NCBI GenBank assembly: GCA_001701225.1
Contig: DAAQ01000025.1
Span: 1 to 44,503, forward strand
Direction: 5' to 3'
From: Bacteroidales bacterium H5
Lineage (GTDB): Bacteria; Bacteroidota; Bacteroidia; Bacteroidales; Muribaculaceae
Length of the DNA stretch: 44,503 nt
Below are positions 34,140 to 42,278 of the stretch, one piece after another. The first letter of the stretch is position 1. Every line of letters starts with the position of its first letter. The notes beneath the pieces were generated by a model. That model ran no database searches. It was not told the origin of the DNA and was given only the letters and a program-made list of their open reading frames with translations. The position numbers and the translations under genes are program-made.

Positions 34140-34613
34140 TCAGAACTCAGAGAATGCGAGTGGCAGTGTCGAGCGTACCGACGGGAGGATGAACACCTTG
34201 TCGCGGCCTGTGAGGATGACCTTGACGTCGTGTGTGGCCAGCTTCTCGTATTCGAGAAGAGCCTGGCGGCATGCGCCGCAGGGTGCCACGGGGTCGAGTA
34301 TCTCGAGGCCGTCTGTACCGCGGGCCGCTATGGCTATGGCCACGAAACGCGCCTCGGGCCAGCGGGCATGGGCATAGAAGGCCGCGGTGCGTTCGGCACA
34401 GAGTCCCGAGGGATAGGCGGCATTCTCCTGATTGGAGCCTGTCACCACCTCGCCGTTATCGAGGAGTATGGCCGCCCCGACATGAAAATGGCTGTAGGGG
34501 GCGTATGAGGTGATGGTCTGTCGGCGTGCCTCAGTGACCAGATGCTGCTCCTCGGGAGTCAGTTCGTCAAATGTCGCCTCGGTGACGGGCACGGTGATGT
34601 CGAGTCTTTTCAT
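34140..34613 (-). CDS. cdd: Cytidine deaminase
   Basis: A 157-residue cytidine/deoxycytidine deaminase that produces uridine in pyrimidine salvage. The zinc motif is complete: CAERTA and PCGACRQ, with SHFHVGAA and NQENAAYPSG ahead of it. Length fits the short tetrameric family. It begins 3 bases after the stop codon of the phosphatase gene and is the last gene of the unit. Confidence 0.92.
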   Translation of the reverse strand: MKRLDITVPVTEATFDELTPEEQHLVTEARRQTITSYAPYSHFHVGAAILLDNGEVVTGSNQENAAYPSGLCAERTAAFYAHARWPEARFVAIAIAARGTDGLEILDPVAPCGACRQALLEYEKLATHDVKVILTGRDKVFILPSVRSTLPLAFSEF

Positions 34614-34616
34614 GGG

Positions 34617-35084
34617 TCAGTCTTTTTTGGAGGTAAGGGAGTCATAGAGGTTGCGGCATCCGTCCTCGAGCAGGTCGAGCACAAGCTCGAACCCCTCGGA
34701 CCCTTCGTAATACGGATCGGGGACATAGTCATAGCGCGCCGAGGGACTGAACCACTCGGACATGCGGTGTATCTTGTGCCAGAGTGCCGGGTCGGGACAC
34801 ATCTCGCGGAGGTCGGCTATATTGGCGTCATCCATGCCGATGACCAGGTCAAAGTCCCTGAAATCGTCGGCGCACACCTGACGGCAGTGATGGTCCAGCT
34901 CCAGTCCGCGCTGACGGGCATGCACCCTCATGCGGCGGTCGGGCAGGTCGCCTATGTGATAGCGTCCCGTCCCGGCCGAGTCGATGGTCCAGCCGGGCTG
35001 CCCGGCGACAATAGAGAGCATTATGCCCTCGGCGGCCGGAGAGCGGCATATATTGCCGAGACAGACAAATAGGATTTTTGGCAT
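34617..35084 (-). CDS. Low molecular weight protein tyrosine phosphatase
   Basis: A 155-residue cytoplasmic phosphatase. The P-loop CLGNICRS (residues 8-15) lies at the N-terminus and the general acid is in DPYYEG. The start at 35084 (MPKILFVCLGNICRS) is chosen over the longer frame (to 35132), because the family begins here and the longer version would read through the palindrome at 35099-35143. Substrates could be phosphotyrosines on capsule or polysaccharide enzymes; no such genes are nearby. It lies between the LpxA-type gene and cdd. Confidence 0.9.
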   Translation of the reverse strand: MPKILFVCLGNICRSPAAEGIMLSIVAGQPGWTIDSAGTGRYHIGDLPDRRMRVHARQRGLELDHHCRQVCADDFRDFDLVIGMDDANIADLREMCPDPALWHKIHRMSEWFSPSARYDYVPDPYYEGSEGFELVLDLLEDGCRNLYDSLTSKKD

Positions 35085-35098
35085 AACTATAAAAATAT

Positions 35099-35143
35099 AG
35101 TTGTTCCAGTTGAACTGGTTCGACCAGTTCAACTAGAACAACT
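35099..35143. repeat. 45-bp palindromic intergenic element
   Basis: Arms of 21 bases (35099-35119 and 35123-35143) match with one mismatch around a 3-base loop. The left arm starts AGTTGTTCC and contains AGTTGAACTGGTT. That 13-base core recurs in the palindrome at 40822-40857. It sits in the 75-base gap between the LpxA-type gene and the phosphatase gene, so it would be transcribed and fold in the message. Confidence 0.85.
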
Positions 35144-35159
35144 GAAAAGGGTTGTTTGC

Positions 35160-35948
35160 TTATTCGAGATCCTTGGGGACGGCTACAATCCTGAGGTTGA
35201 CGCCGCGGATAAAGTCGAGGATGTTCTGACGCTCGGGCGAGCCGTCGACATCGGCCTCGATACGCTTGAGGGCGTTGAACACCGAGGTGCCAGTCTGATA
35301 GACATGACGATAGCACTTGGCGATGTCGTCGATGCGGTCATCGTCCATGCCCCCTTCCTTGCGCAACAGATAAGCGTTGACGCCGAAATACGATGTGGGG
35401 TTATGGGCCATGATGCAGTACGGAGGGACATTGCCGGTGATGCGGCAGCCACCCTTGATGAGCACCCAGTCGCCCAGCTTGGAGTTCTCGTGGACCACCA
35501 CGCTCGACGAGAGTATGGCATACTCCCCGATCTCGCAGTCGCCGGCCACCGAGACATTGTTGCCGATGACGGTCTTGCCCTTGAGCTGGCTGTCATGACC
35601 GATATGTGCGTTGGCCATCAGGAATGTCTTGCTGCCGATGCGGGTGCCTCCGTCGGGATTTATGCCACGGTTGATGATGACATTCTCGCGGACGGTGACG
35701 TCATCGCCGAGATAGCAATATGTGAATCCTCCCTTCCAGCGGAAATCCTGGGGGTCGGCGCCGACGATGGCGCCCTGATAGACCTTGCAGTTGCGCCCCA
35801 TGCGGGTGCCGCGGATAATCGAGGCAAACGGCATGATGACACATCCGTCGCCGATCTCGACATCCTTGTCGATGAATGCGAAAGGATGGATGGTGACATT
35901 CGCGCCTATCTTGGCCGAAGGGTCGATGTGAGCTTTGTCGCTGATCAT
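35160..35948 (-). CDS. lpxA: LpxA-type acyl-[ACP]-UDP-GlcNAc O-acyltransferase
   Basis: A 262-residue left-handed beta-helix acyltransferase with hexapeptide repeats through residue 190 and a helical C-terminal domain (LLRKEGGMDDDRIDDIAKCYRH onward) as in LpxA. The catalytic-histidine block is NAHIGHDSQL, preceded by ADPQDFRWKGG and RENVIINRG. LpxA starts lipid A synthesis by adding a 3-hydroxyacyl chain to UDP-GlcNAc in the cytoplasm. Many Bacteroidota place their main lpxA with lpxC-fabZ; this one is away from them, after an RND efflux operon, so it may be a second copy with a different acyl or sugar preference. It follows the outer-membrane channel gene by 32 bases without a recognisable promoter. 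Confidence 0.78.
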   Translation of the reverse strand: MISDKAHIDPSAKIGANVTIHPFAFIDKDVEIGDGCVIMPFASIIRGTRMGRNCKVYQGAIVGADPQDFRWKGGFTYCYLGDDVTVRENVIINRGINPDGGTRIGSKTFLMANAHIGHDSQLKGKTVIGNNVSVAGDCEIGEYAILSSSVVVHENSKLGDWVLIKGGCRITGNVPPYCIMAHNPTSYFGVNAYLLRKEGGMDDDRIDDIAKCYRHVYQTGTSVFNALKRIEADVDGSPERQNILDFIRGVNLRIVAVPKDLE

Positions 35949-35980
35949 AGTTGTTCAGGGTATAATGTGTCCGTGCCGGG

Positions 35981-37369
35981 TCAGCGGCCTCCGCCAAGGT
36001 TCTGGTAGAGGTTGATGACCGAGCGGGCCACGGTTAGATTTGTGGTGATCTGGGCAGTCTGCGCGCCGAGCAGGTTCTTCTGGGCGGTGAGCACCTCGAG
36101 ATAGGTGGTCGAGCCGTCGAAGAGAAGAAGCTCGTTGGTGATGTCGACGGCTTTGGCCAGGTCCTCGACCTGCAGCTTGAGCCATGCCTGTTTGGCCATG
36201 CTCTTCTCATAGACCGTGAGGGCGTCGCTCACGTCGGCGGCCGCGCTCATCAGCGTGTACTCGAAGTTGTTGAGGGCCTGCTTCTGCTGTGCCTTCGCGG
36301 CCTCCAGACGGGCTATGTTCTGGCCACGGGCAAAGAGGGGCGCGGTGAGGCTTCCGGCCAGCTGGTAGAACCAGTCGCCGGGATTCTGGATGAAGCTGCC
36401 GAGCATGTTTGTGAATCCGCCGTTAGCCGTGATGGCAATCGAGGGATAGAAGGCCGAGCGGGCCGAGGCGGTCGAGTAGTAGGCCGAGGCGAGCGCCATC
36501 TCAGATGCCAGCACGTCGGGACGGGCGGCCAGCTCGGACATGGGCACGGCTGTGCGCTTGACCACGGGCATAGACAGCGATGCTGATGCGGGTATGGGCC
36601 ATGTCTGGGGCATGGTGTTGAGCAGCAGCGACATGGTGTTGTTGGCCTCGTGGAGGCTTGTCTCGATGTCGGTGATGGAGCTCTCGATGCTGTAGTACTG
36701 CGCCTGGCTCTGCACCACGGCGTCTTCGCGCAGACGTCCGGCCTCCTTGAGGTTCTTCATCACATTGACGCTCTCCTTCCAGAGCTGTGCGGTCTCGCGG
36801 CTCAGGTCGAGCTGGGCCTGGAGGGCGGCTATCGAATAGTAGCACTGTGCCACACCGGCGATGATCTGCGAGCGGGTTGCCTGCTCTACGGCCTTCATCT
36901 GCAGCTCGGTCATCTTGGCGCCACGCTTGGCGTTGAGAATCTTGCCGAAGGCGTCAATCTCCCAGTTCACCGACAGGGGGAGCTGATATGTCCAGCTGAT
37001 GTCGCTCCCGGCATACGAGGCTCCGGCACCGTTGGGGCCGAGGGCAACCGAGGGGAGATAGCTCAGCTTGGCTCCCTTGAGCTGTGCGTGGGCTATGTCG
37101 ACGTTGAGCTTGGCATTGCGCAGGTCCTTGTTGTTGGCAAGGGCGCGGTTGATGTAGTCGGCCAGCAGCGGGTCGGTGAACACCTCCTGCCAGGGGGTGT
37201 TGCCGAATGCGTCGCCGTCCTGACCGGCGGTCTTGGCAGCCTCGGCATACTCCTTGACCAGCTCGGAGTCCATGCGTGAGGCGTCATATTTCTGATAGAT
37301 CCCGCAGCCGGTGAGCGCCGAGGCGCTCACTGCGGCCGCGAGGACGATGGATATATTCTGGATTTTCAT
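35981..37369 (-). CDS. RND efflux outer-membrane channel (TolC/OprM family)
   Basis: A 462-residue outer-membrane lipoprotein of the NodT/OprM family. It has a lipobox (LTGC, cysteine 22), two long helical OEP repeats (about 90-260 and 280-460), and typical turns such as LPLSVNWEIDAFGKI and ARPDVLASEMALASAYY. It forms the trimeric exit duct for the pump gene 22 bases upstream. It is the third gene of the adaptor-pump-channel series. Confidence 0.9.
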   Translation of the reverse strand: MKIQNISIVLAAAVSASALTGCGIYQKYDASRMDSELVKEYAEAAKTAGQDGDAFGNTPWQEVFTDPLLADYINRALANNKDLRNAKLNVDIAHAQLKGAKLSYLPSVALGPNGAGASYAGSDISWTYQLPLSVNWEIDAFGKILNAKRGAKMTELQMKAVEQATRSQIIAGVAQCYYSIAALQAQLDLSRETAQLWKESVNVMKNLKEAGRLREDAVVQSQAQYYSIESSITDIETSLHEANNTMSLLLNTMPQTWPIPASASLSMPVVKRTAVPMSELAARPDVLASEMALASAYYSTASARSAFYPSIAITANGGFTNMLGSFIQNPGDWFYQLAGSLTAPLFARGQNIARLEAAKAQQKQALNNFEYTLMSAAADVSDALTVYEKSMAKQAWLKLQVEDLAKAVDITNELLLFDGSTTYLEVLTAQKNLLGAQTAQITTNLTVARSVINLYQNLGGGR

Positions 37370-37391
37370 CGTGTGCGGTTTGGGATGGGGA

Positions 37392-40300
37392 TTAGCGTGA
37401 TGTGGGGCTATACTGCTCGATTTCGTTCTCGATGCCCTCGTTGTCGGTATCCTCCCACTTGAGCGGGGTCACCTTCTCCTGGAGCTTCTGGAACAGCACG
37501 AACAGGGCAGGCACGATGAGCACCTGGAGTATCATGCCTATGAGCATACCGCCGATCGAGCCTGTACCGAGGGCACGGTTACCGTTGGCACCGGCACCGG
37601 TGGCGAACATCATGGGCAGAAGACCGATGATCATGGCCAGCGAGGTCATGAGGATGGGTCGCAGACGGGCGGTGGCACCCTGGATGGCGGCGTTGACAAC
37701 CGACATGCCTGTGCGGCGGCGCTCGACGGCAAACTCAACGATAAGGATGGCGTTCTTGGCCAGAAGACCGATAAGCATGATGAGCGCGATCTGCAGGTAG
37801 ATGTTGTTGGAGATGCCGAAGATCTGGGCGAAGATGAAGGTACCCATGAGACCGAACGGTATCGAGAGGATAACGGCCCACGGCAGGATGTAGCTCTCAT
37901 ACTGAGCCGACAGAAGCAGGTAGACGAAGAGCAGACAGAGGCCGAAGATGATGGCGGTGGTCGAGCCTGCGCCCGAGCTTGCCTCCTCGCGGGTCATACC
38001 CGAGTACTCGTAGCCGTAGCCCGGGGGAAGGGTCTCCTGTGCCACACGCGAGATGGCGGCGAGACAGTCGCCCGAGGTATAGCCAGGAGCGGGCTGACCG
38101 GTCACTGAGATCGACTGGAACATGTTGAATCGGTTGAGCAGGTCAGGGCCATAGACCTTGGTCAGGGTGACAAAGTTGCTCAGCGAGGCCATCTCGCCTC
38201 CGTTGCGCACCTTGATGGCCGAGAGGGTCTCGGGGCTGACGCGGGCGTCGGGGCTGGCCTGCATCATCACGCGGTAGATCTTGCCGAAGCGGTTGAAGTT
38301 CGACACATACATACCGCCATAGTATCCCTGCAGGGTGGTGAGGATATCCTTGGGCGATATGCCGGCCTGCTTGGCCTTGGCTGCGTCGATGTCAATCATA
38401 TACTGCGGGAAGGTGGGATTGAAGGTGGTATATGCCACCTGAACCTCGGGCTGGGCGTTGAGCTGTGCGAGGAATCCCTGCACCACGCCGAAGAAATCGT
38501 TGACGTCACCGCCGGTACGGTCCTGCATCTTGATTTCAAAACCGTTGGTGAGCGAGTAACCCGAAATCATAGGTGGCGCGAATGTCACGACGCGGCCATC
38601 CTTGATGGCGGCACTCGTCATGCCATATATCTTGCCCAAGATGGCCTCGGATGTCTGGTCAATCTGCTTGCGGTCTTCCCAGTTCTTGAGCTTGACGATG
38701 AATGTACCGTAGGTGGCACCCTGTCCGGCCATGAACGAGTATCCGGCAATCTTCATGCGGTACTCTATCTCGGGGATACCCGCGAGGATGTGATCGACCT
38801 GGTCGAGTACCTCCTCGGTGCGCTCCTGCGATGTGCCCGGGGGCATATCGACCATACAGAACAGTACGCCGGTGTCCTCGTTGGGCACGAGGGTCGATGT
38901 GGTGATGCTCATGAGCCATACCAGGATGGCGATGGTGGCGCCGACAATCGAGAACGACAGTATCTTGTGGTTGATAAAGAAACCGGTGCACTTGTTGTAG
39001 ACTTTGAGGATGCGGTTGAATCCTATCTCGAAACCGGCCTGGAACCTGTGGCCGAAGATGCCAAGGATGGTCACCACGGCGCAGACCGAGGCAATGATGA
39101 GCTGGACTGGATGCTCGATATTATACCATCCGAGCACCATGAAGGTGATGGTGGCCACGAGGAATGCAAAGGTCACCAGCGGGGGCAGGTCGATGGTGAA
39201 GCGGCGCTTGGCCTGTGTCACCACAGCCTCGCCGGCAGCGCTGTATGCCTTGCCCATACGCTCCTTGAGGGTCGAGTCGTCATGACCCTTGAGGAACACG
39301 GCACAGAGTGCGGGAGACAGCGTGAGGGCGTTGAGGGCCGAGAGGCCGATGGCTATGGCCATGGTAAGACCGAACTGACGGTAGAACACACCGGTAGTGC
39401 CGCTCATGAACGACACGGGGATGAACACAAGCATCATGACGAGCGTAATCGAGATGATGGCGCCGCCAATCTCGCTCATGGCGTCGATAGACGCCTTGCG
39501 AGCGCTCTTGTATCCCACATCGAGCTTGGCATGCACCGCCTCGACCACCACAATGGCGTCGTCGACCACAATCGCAATCGCAAGCACGAGAGCCGACAGG
39601 GTGATGAGGTTGACAGAGAACCCGATGAGGTTCATGAAGAAGAATGTACCCACGAGGGCCACAGGGATGGCGATGGCTGGGATGATGGTGGAACGTATGT
39701 CCTGAAGGAACACATACACCACGAAGAACACGAGGATAAACGCCTCGATGAGGGTCTTGATAACCTCGTGGATAGAGGCATCGAGGAAGTCATTGTTGTT
39801 CATCGGGATTGCGAACTCCAGACCGGCGGGGAGATCCTTCTTCATTTCGTCCACCACCTTGAGACAGTCGTTGATGATCTGGGTGGCGTTCGATCCTGCG
39901 GTCTGGAACACGATACACGATGTTGCTGTATAGCCGTTGAGGGTGTTTGAGAAACCGTATGTCACACGGCCCAGCTCGACTGTGGCCACATCGCCGAGGC
40001 GAAGCACCTCACCCGTGGGCTTGGCAGCCACGACGATATCCTCGAACTGCTCGGGGGTGGTGAGACGTCCCCTGTATTTCATCGTATACTGGAAGCTCTG
40101 GTCGCCCTGCTCGCCGAAGGCACCCGGAGCGGCCTCGATGTTCTGCTCGGCAAGGGCATACGAGATGTCGGTGGGCACAAGGCCATACTGGGCCATCACG
40201 TCGGGCTTGAGCCATATACGCATCGAGTAGTCGGCGCCGAACGACATGACGTCGCCCACACCCGACACACGCTGCAGCTGGGGGATGATGTTGATCTTGG

Positions 40301-40775
40301 CATAGTTGTCGATGAACTCTGACGAGTATCGGCCCGACTTGTCATACAGGGCCACGTTGAGAAGCATCGACGTCTGGCGTTTCTGTGTCAGCACGCCCAC
40401 CTGGGTTACCTCGGCGGGGAGCAGGTTCTGGGCCTTGGCGACACGGTTCTGCACGTCAACGGCAGCCATGTCGGGGTCAAAACCCTGTTCGAAATATACG
40501 GTGATGTCTGCCGAGCCGGTGTTGGTTGCGGTAGACTCCATATAGGTCATGCCCTCGGCGCCGTTGATAGACTCCTCGAGGGGGGCGATGACCGAGTTGA
40601 GCACCGCCTGGGCATTGGCACCCGTATAGGTGGTGGAAACACGGATGGTAGGCGGTGCGATGTCGGGGAACTGGGTCACCGGGAGCGAGAAAAGCCCGAT
40701 GAGACCAAGCAGCACGATGAAGATTGAAATCACCGTCGACAGCACCGGCCTGTTGATGAATGTATCGAGTTTCAT
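37392..40775 (-). CDS. RND multidrug efflux pump, HAE1 family (AcrB/MexB-like)
   Basis: A 1127-residue inner-membrane proton-driven pump. It begins MKLDTFINRPVLSTVISIFI, the standard N-terminal helix, and has two halves of six transmembrane segments with large periplasmic porter loops. The proton-relay aspartates of TM4 are D405 and D406 in AIAIVVDDAIVVVEA. A substrate is not predictable, but HAE1 members export lipophilic drugs, bile salts or detergents. It is longer than AcrB (1049), mainly through added sequence between the two halves (around TIDLPPLVTFAFL). It lies between the adaptor and the outer-membrane channel genes. Confidence 0.93.
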   Translation of the reverse strand: MKLDTFINRPVLSTVISIFIVLLGLIGLFSLPVTQFPDIAPPTIRVSTTYTGANAQAVLNSVIAPLEESINGAEGMTYMESTATNTGSADITVYFEQGFDPDMAAVDVQNRVAKAQNLLPAEVTQVGVLTQKRQTSMLLNVALYDKSGRYSSEFIDNYAKINIIPQLQRVSGVGDVMSFGADYSMRIWLKPDVMAQYGLVPTDISYALAEQNIEAAPGAFGEQGDQSFQYTMKYRGRLTTPEQFEDIVVAAKPTGEVLRLGDVATVELGRVTYGFSNTLNGYTATSCIVFQTAGSNATQIINDCLKVVDEMKKDLPAGLEFAIPMNNNDFLDASIHEVIKTLIEAFILVFFVVYVFLQDIRSTIIPAIAIPVALVGTFFFMNLIGFSVNLITLSALVLAIAIVVDDAIVVVEAVHAKLDVGYKSARKASIDAMSEIGGAIISITLVMMLVFIPVSFMSGTTGVFYRQFGLTMAIAIGLSALNALTLSPALCAVFLKGHDDSTLKERMGKAYSAAGEAVVTQAKRRFTIDLPPLVTFAFLVATITFMVLGWYNIEHPVQLIIASVCAVVTILGIFGHRFQAGFEIGFNRILKVYNKCTGFFINHKILSFSIVGATIAILVWLMSITTSTLVPNEDTGVLFCMVDMPPGTSQERTEEVLDQVDHILAGIPEIEYRMKIAGYSFMAGQGATYGTFIVKLKNWEDRKQIDQTSEAILGKIYGMTSAAIKDGRVVTFAPPMISGYSLTNGFEIKMQDRTGGDVNDFFGVVQGFLAQLNAQPEVQVAYTTFNPTFPQYMIDIDAAKAKQAGISPKDILTTLQGYYGGMYVSNFNRFGKIYRVMMQASPDARVSPETLSAIKVRNGGEMASLSNFVTLTKVYGPDLLNRFNMFQSISVTGQPAPGYTSGDCLAAISRVAQETLPPGYGYEYSGMTREEASSGAGSTTAIIFGLCLLFVYLLLSAQYESYILPWAVILSIPFGLMGTFIFAQIFGISNNIYLQIALIMLIGLLAKNAILIVEFAVERRRTGMSVVNAAIQGATARLRPILMTSLAMIIGLLPMMFATGAGANGNRALGTGSIGGMLIGMILQVLIVPALFVLFQKLQEKVTPLKWEDTDNEGIENEIEQYSPTSR

Positions 40776-40821
40776 TTTTGAGTTTGGATGGATTTTGGTA
40801 TTTTGGATTACCTGTTGTTAT

Positions 40822-40857
40822 AGTTGGTCTAGTTGAACTGGTTGGACTAGACCAACT
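40822..40857. repeat. 36-bp palindrome related to 35099-35143
   Basis: AGTTGGTCTAGT (40822-40833) and ACTAGACCAACT (40846-40857) are perfect inverse repeats around a 12-base loop. The middle contains AGTTGAACTGGTT, the same 13-mer as in the palindrome at 35099-35143. It lies 5 bases past the stop codon of the adaptor gene, in the gap ahead of the pump gene. Confidence 0.85.
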
Positions 40858-40862
40858 AATCT

Positions 40863-42038
40863 TTACTGCTGGGCTGGTGCCTGCTGGGCCTGTGCCTGGG
40901 GGTCGGTGGGTGTTATCGCCATACCGTCCTTCAGCTTGGTGCCCACACCCTCGACGGCGATGCGGTCGCCGGCCTTGAGGCCAGATGTCACCACAAAGCT
41001 CTTGCCGTCGCTGACAGGCTCAATCGAGATGGGGGTAGACACGACCTTGTTCGAGTCGTTGACAACATAGACAAACCTGCGGTCCTGAAGCTCGAATGTG
41101 GCCTTCTGGGGGATTACGATGGCGTTCTCCTTGACATTGGGCATGATGATCTGGCCTGTGCCGCCCGAACGGAGCACACCGTTGGGATTGGCGAAGAGGG
41201 CACGCACGCTCGATGCGCCGGTCGAGTTGTCGATGACACCCGAGACGGTGGCCACCTTACCCTCGAGGGGATAGAGGGTGCCGTCGTTGAGACGCAGCTT
41301 CACGGCAGGCATTGCCTTGATGGCGGCATCAACGCTGCGCGAACCGTCGCCCGACAGGTTGAGAAGGTCTTTCTCGGTGAGCGAGAAATATGCATATACC
41401 TCCGAGTTCTCGCTGACGGTGGTCAGGGGCTGCACCGACGAGGGGCTTGCAAGCGAGCCCTCGCGGTTGGGGATAGTGCCGACAACACCGTCGCTGGGCG
41501 ATGTCACCACGGTATAGGCGAGGTTCTTCTGGGCTGTCACCAGGGCTGCCTTGGCGTTGGCAAGCTGTGCCTCGGCCTGGGCCAGCGAGTTCTGGGCCAG
41601 CTGATATTCATAGTCCGAGATGATGTTCTTCTCACGGAGTGTCTTCTTGGAGTCTGCGGTCATCTTGGCAGTGTTGACTGCGGTCTGGGCAGAGTTGACG
41701 GCGGCACGGGCTTGGTCGACAGCGGCATTGAACTGCACCTGGTCAAGTGTGAAGAGCACCTGGCCCTTGCGCACATGCTGGCCTTCGTCTACATGCACCT
41801 TGGTGATGAACCCGGTGACCTGCGGACGGATGTCGATGTCGGTCTTGCCCTTGATGGTGGCGGGGAAAGTGGTCTGGAGGTCAGTGGCCTCGGGAGACAG
41901 CGTTACGACGGCGATGGCGGGAGCCTGTCCCTGCTGCATCATCTGGCTTGCGTCCTGCTTGCCCGAACATGCGGTGAGCATAGCGGCCGAGGCCATGAGC
42001 AGCGTCAGGCTGCCGAAATGTGACGAGATTCGTTTCAT
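40863..42038 (-). CDS. RND efflux periplasmic adaptor lipoprotein (AcrA/MexA-like)
   Basis: A 391-residue membrane-fusion protein. The start at 42038 gives a lipoprotein signal (MKRISSHFGSLTLLMASAAM then LTAC, cysteine 24); the upstream extension of the frame is not used. It shows the lipoyl half-motifs (TGFITKVHVDEGQHVRKGQV and NLAYTVVTSPSDGVVGTIPN) on either side of an alpha-hairpin (about 105-190), then beta-barrel and membrane-proximal domains. The C-terminal tail is rich in Q, A and P. It joins the pump to the outer-membrane channel. It is the first gene of the operon, with a promoter at 42111-42118. Confidence 0.92.
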   Translation of the reverse strand: MKRISSHFGSLTLLMASAAMLTACSGKQDASQMMQQGQAPAIAVVTLSPEATDLQTTFPATIKGKTDIDIRPQVTGFITKVHVDEGQHVRKGQVLFTLDQVQFNAAVDQARAAVNSAQTAVNTAKMTADSKKTLREKNIISDYEYQLAQNSLAQAEAQLANAKAALVTAQKNLAYTVVTSPSDGVVGTIPNREGSLASPSSVQPLTTVSENSEVYAYFSLTEKDLLNLSGDGSRSVDAAIKAMPAVKLRLNDGTLYPLEGKVATVSGVIDNSTGASSVRALFANPNGVLRSGGTGQIIMPNVKENAIVIPQKATFELQDRRFVYVVNDSNKVVSTPISIEPVSDGKSFVVTSGLKAGDRIAVEGVGTKLKDGMAITPTDPQAQAQQAPAQQ

Positions 42039-42110
42039 TGTGTCTTCTTTTTCGTCTTGATTATACCTATTTTTATTGTTTTCTGTCGGATATTTGCGGA
42101 TTAAACCACG

Positions 42111-42118
42111 CAAAATTA
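42111..42118 (-). promoter_or_regulatory. Promoter -7 element of the RND efflux operon
   Basis: The minus strand reads TAATTTTG, then CGTGG, 72 bases before the ATG at 42038. No regulator gene or clear operator is nearby. The rest of 42039-42278 holds the rpsA terminator. Confidence 0.6.
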
Positions 42119-42212
42119 GTGAAAAATCCCCAACCGAGGAAAAATCAGACAATTAAAATACTTAAAATTGACCAAAAGGGAGTGATTAGTTCCCATTTTG
42201 ACCAACATAGCA

Positions 42213-42253
42213 CAAAAAAAATCCGCGCGTCCCGGATTGCGGGATGCGCGGAT
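42213..42253 (-). terminator. Terminator of rpsA
   Basis: ATCCGCGCGTCCCG (42221-42234) pairs with CGGGATGCGCGGAT (42240-42253) with one G-T pair; on the minus strand the stem is followed by an eight-base T run (complement of 42213-42220). It lies 25 bases past the rpsA stop. Confidence 0.92.
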
Positions 42254-42278
42254 GGTATGTGGATTGCGGGCGGGGTGA

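Noticed and set aside
35085..35132. A 16-codon N-terminal extension of the tyrosine phosphatase
   Set aside because: It translates part of the palindrome; the family N-terminus starts at the ATG at 35084.
38790..39950. A 386-codon open frame antisense to the RND pump gene
   Set aside because: Its histidine-, aspartate- and glutamate-rich translation is typical of antisense to a membrane protein; no promoter or family signature.
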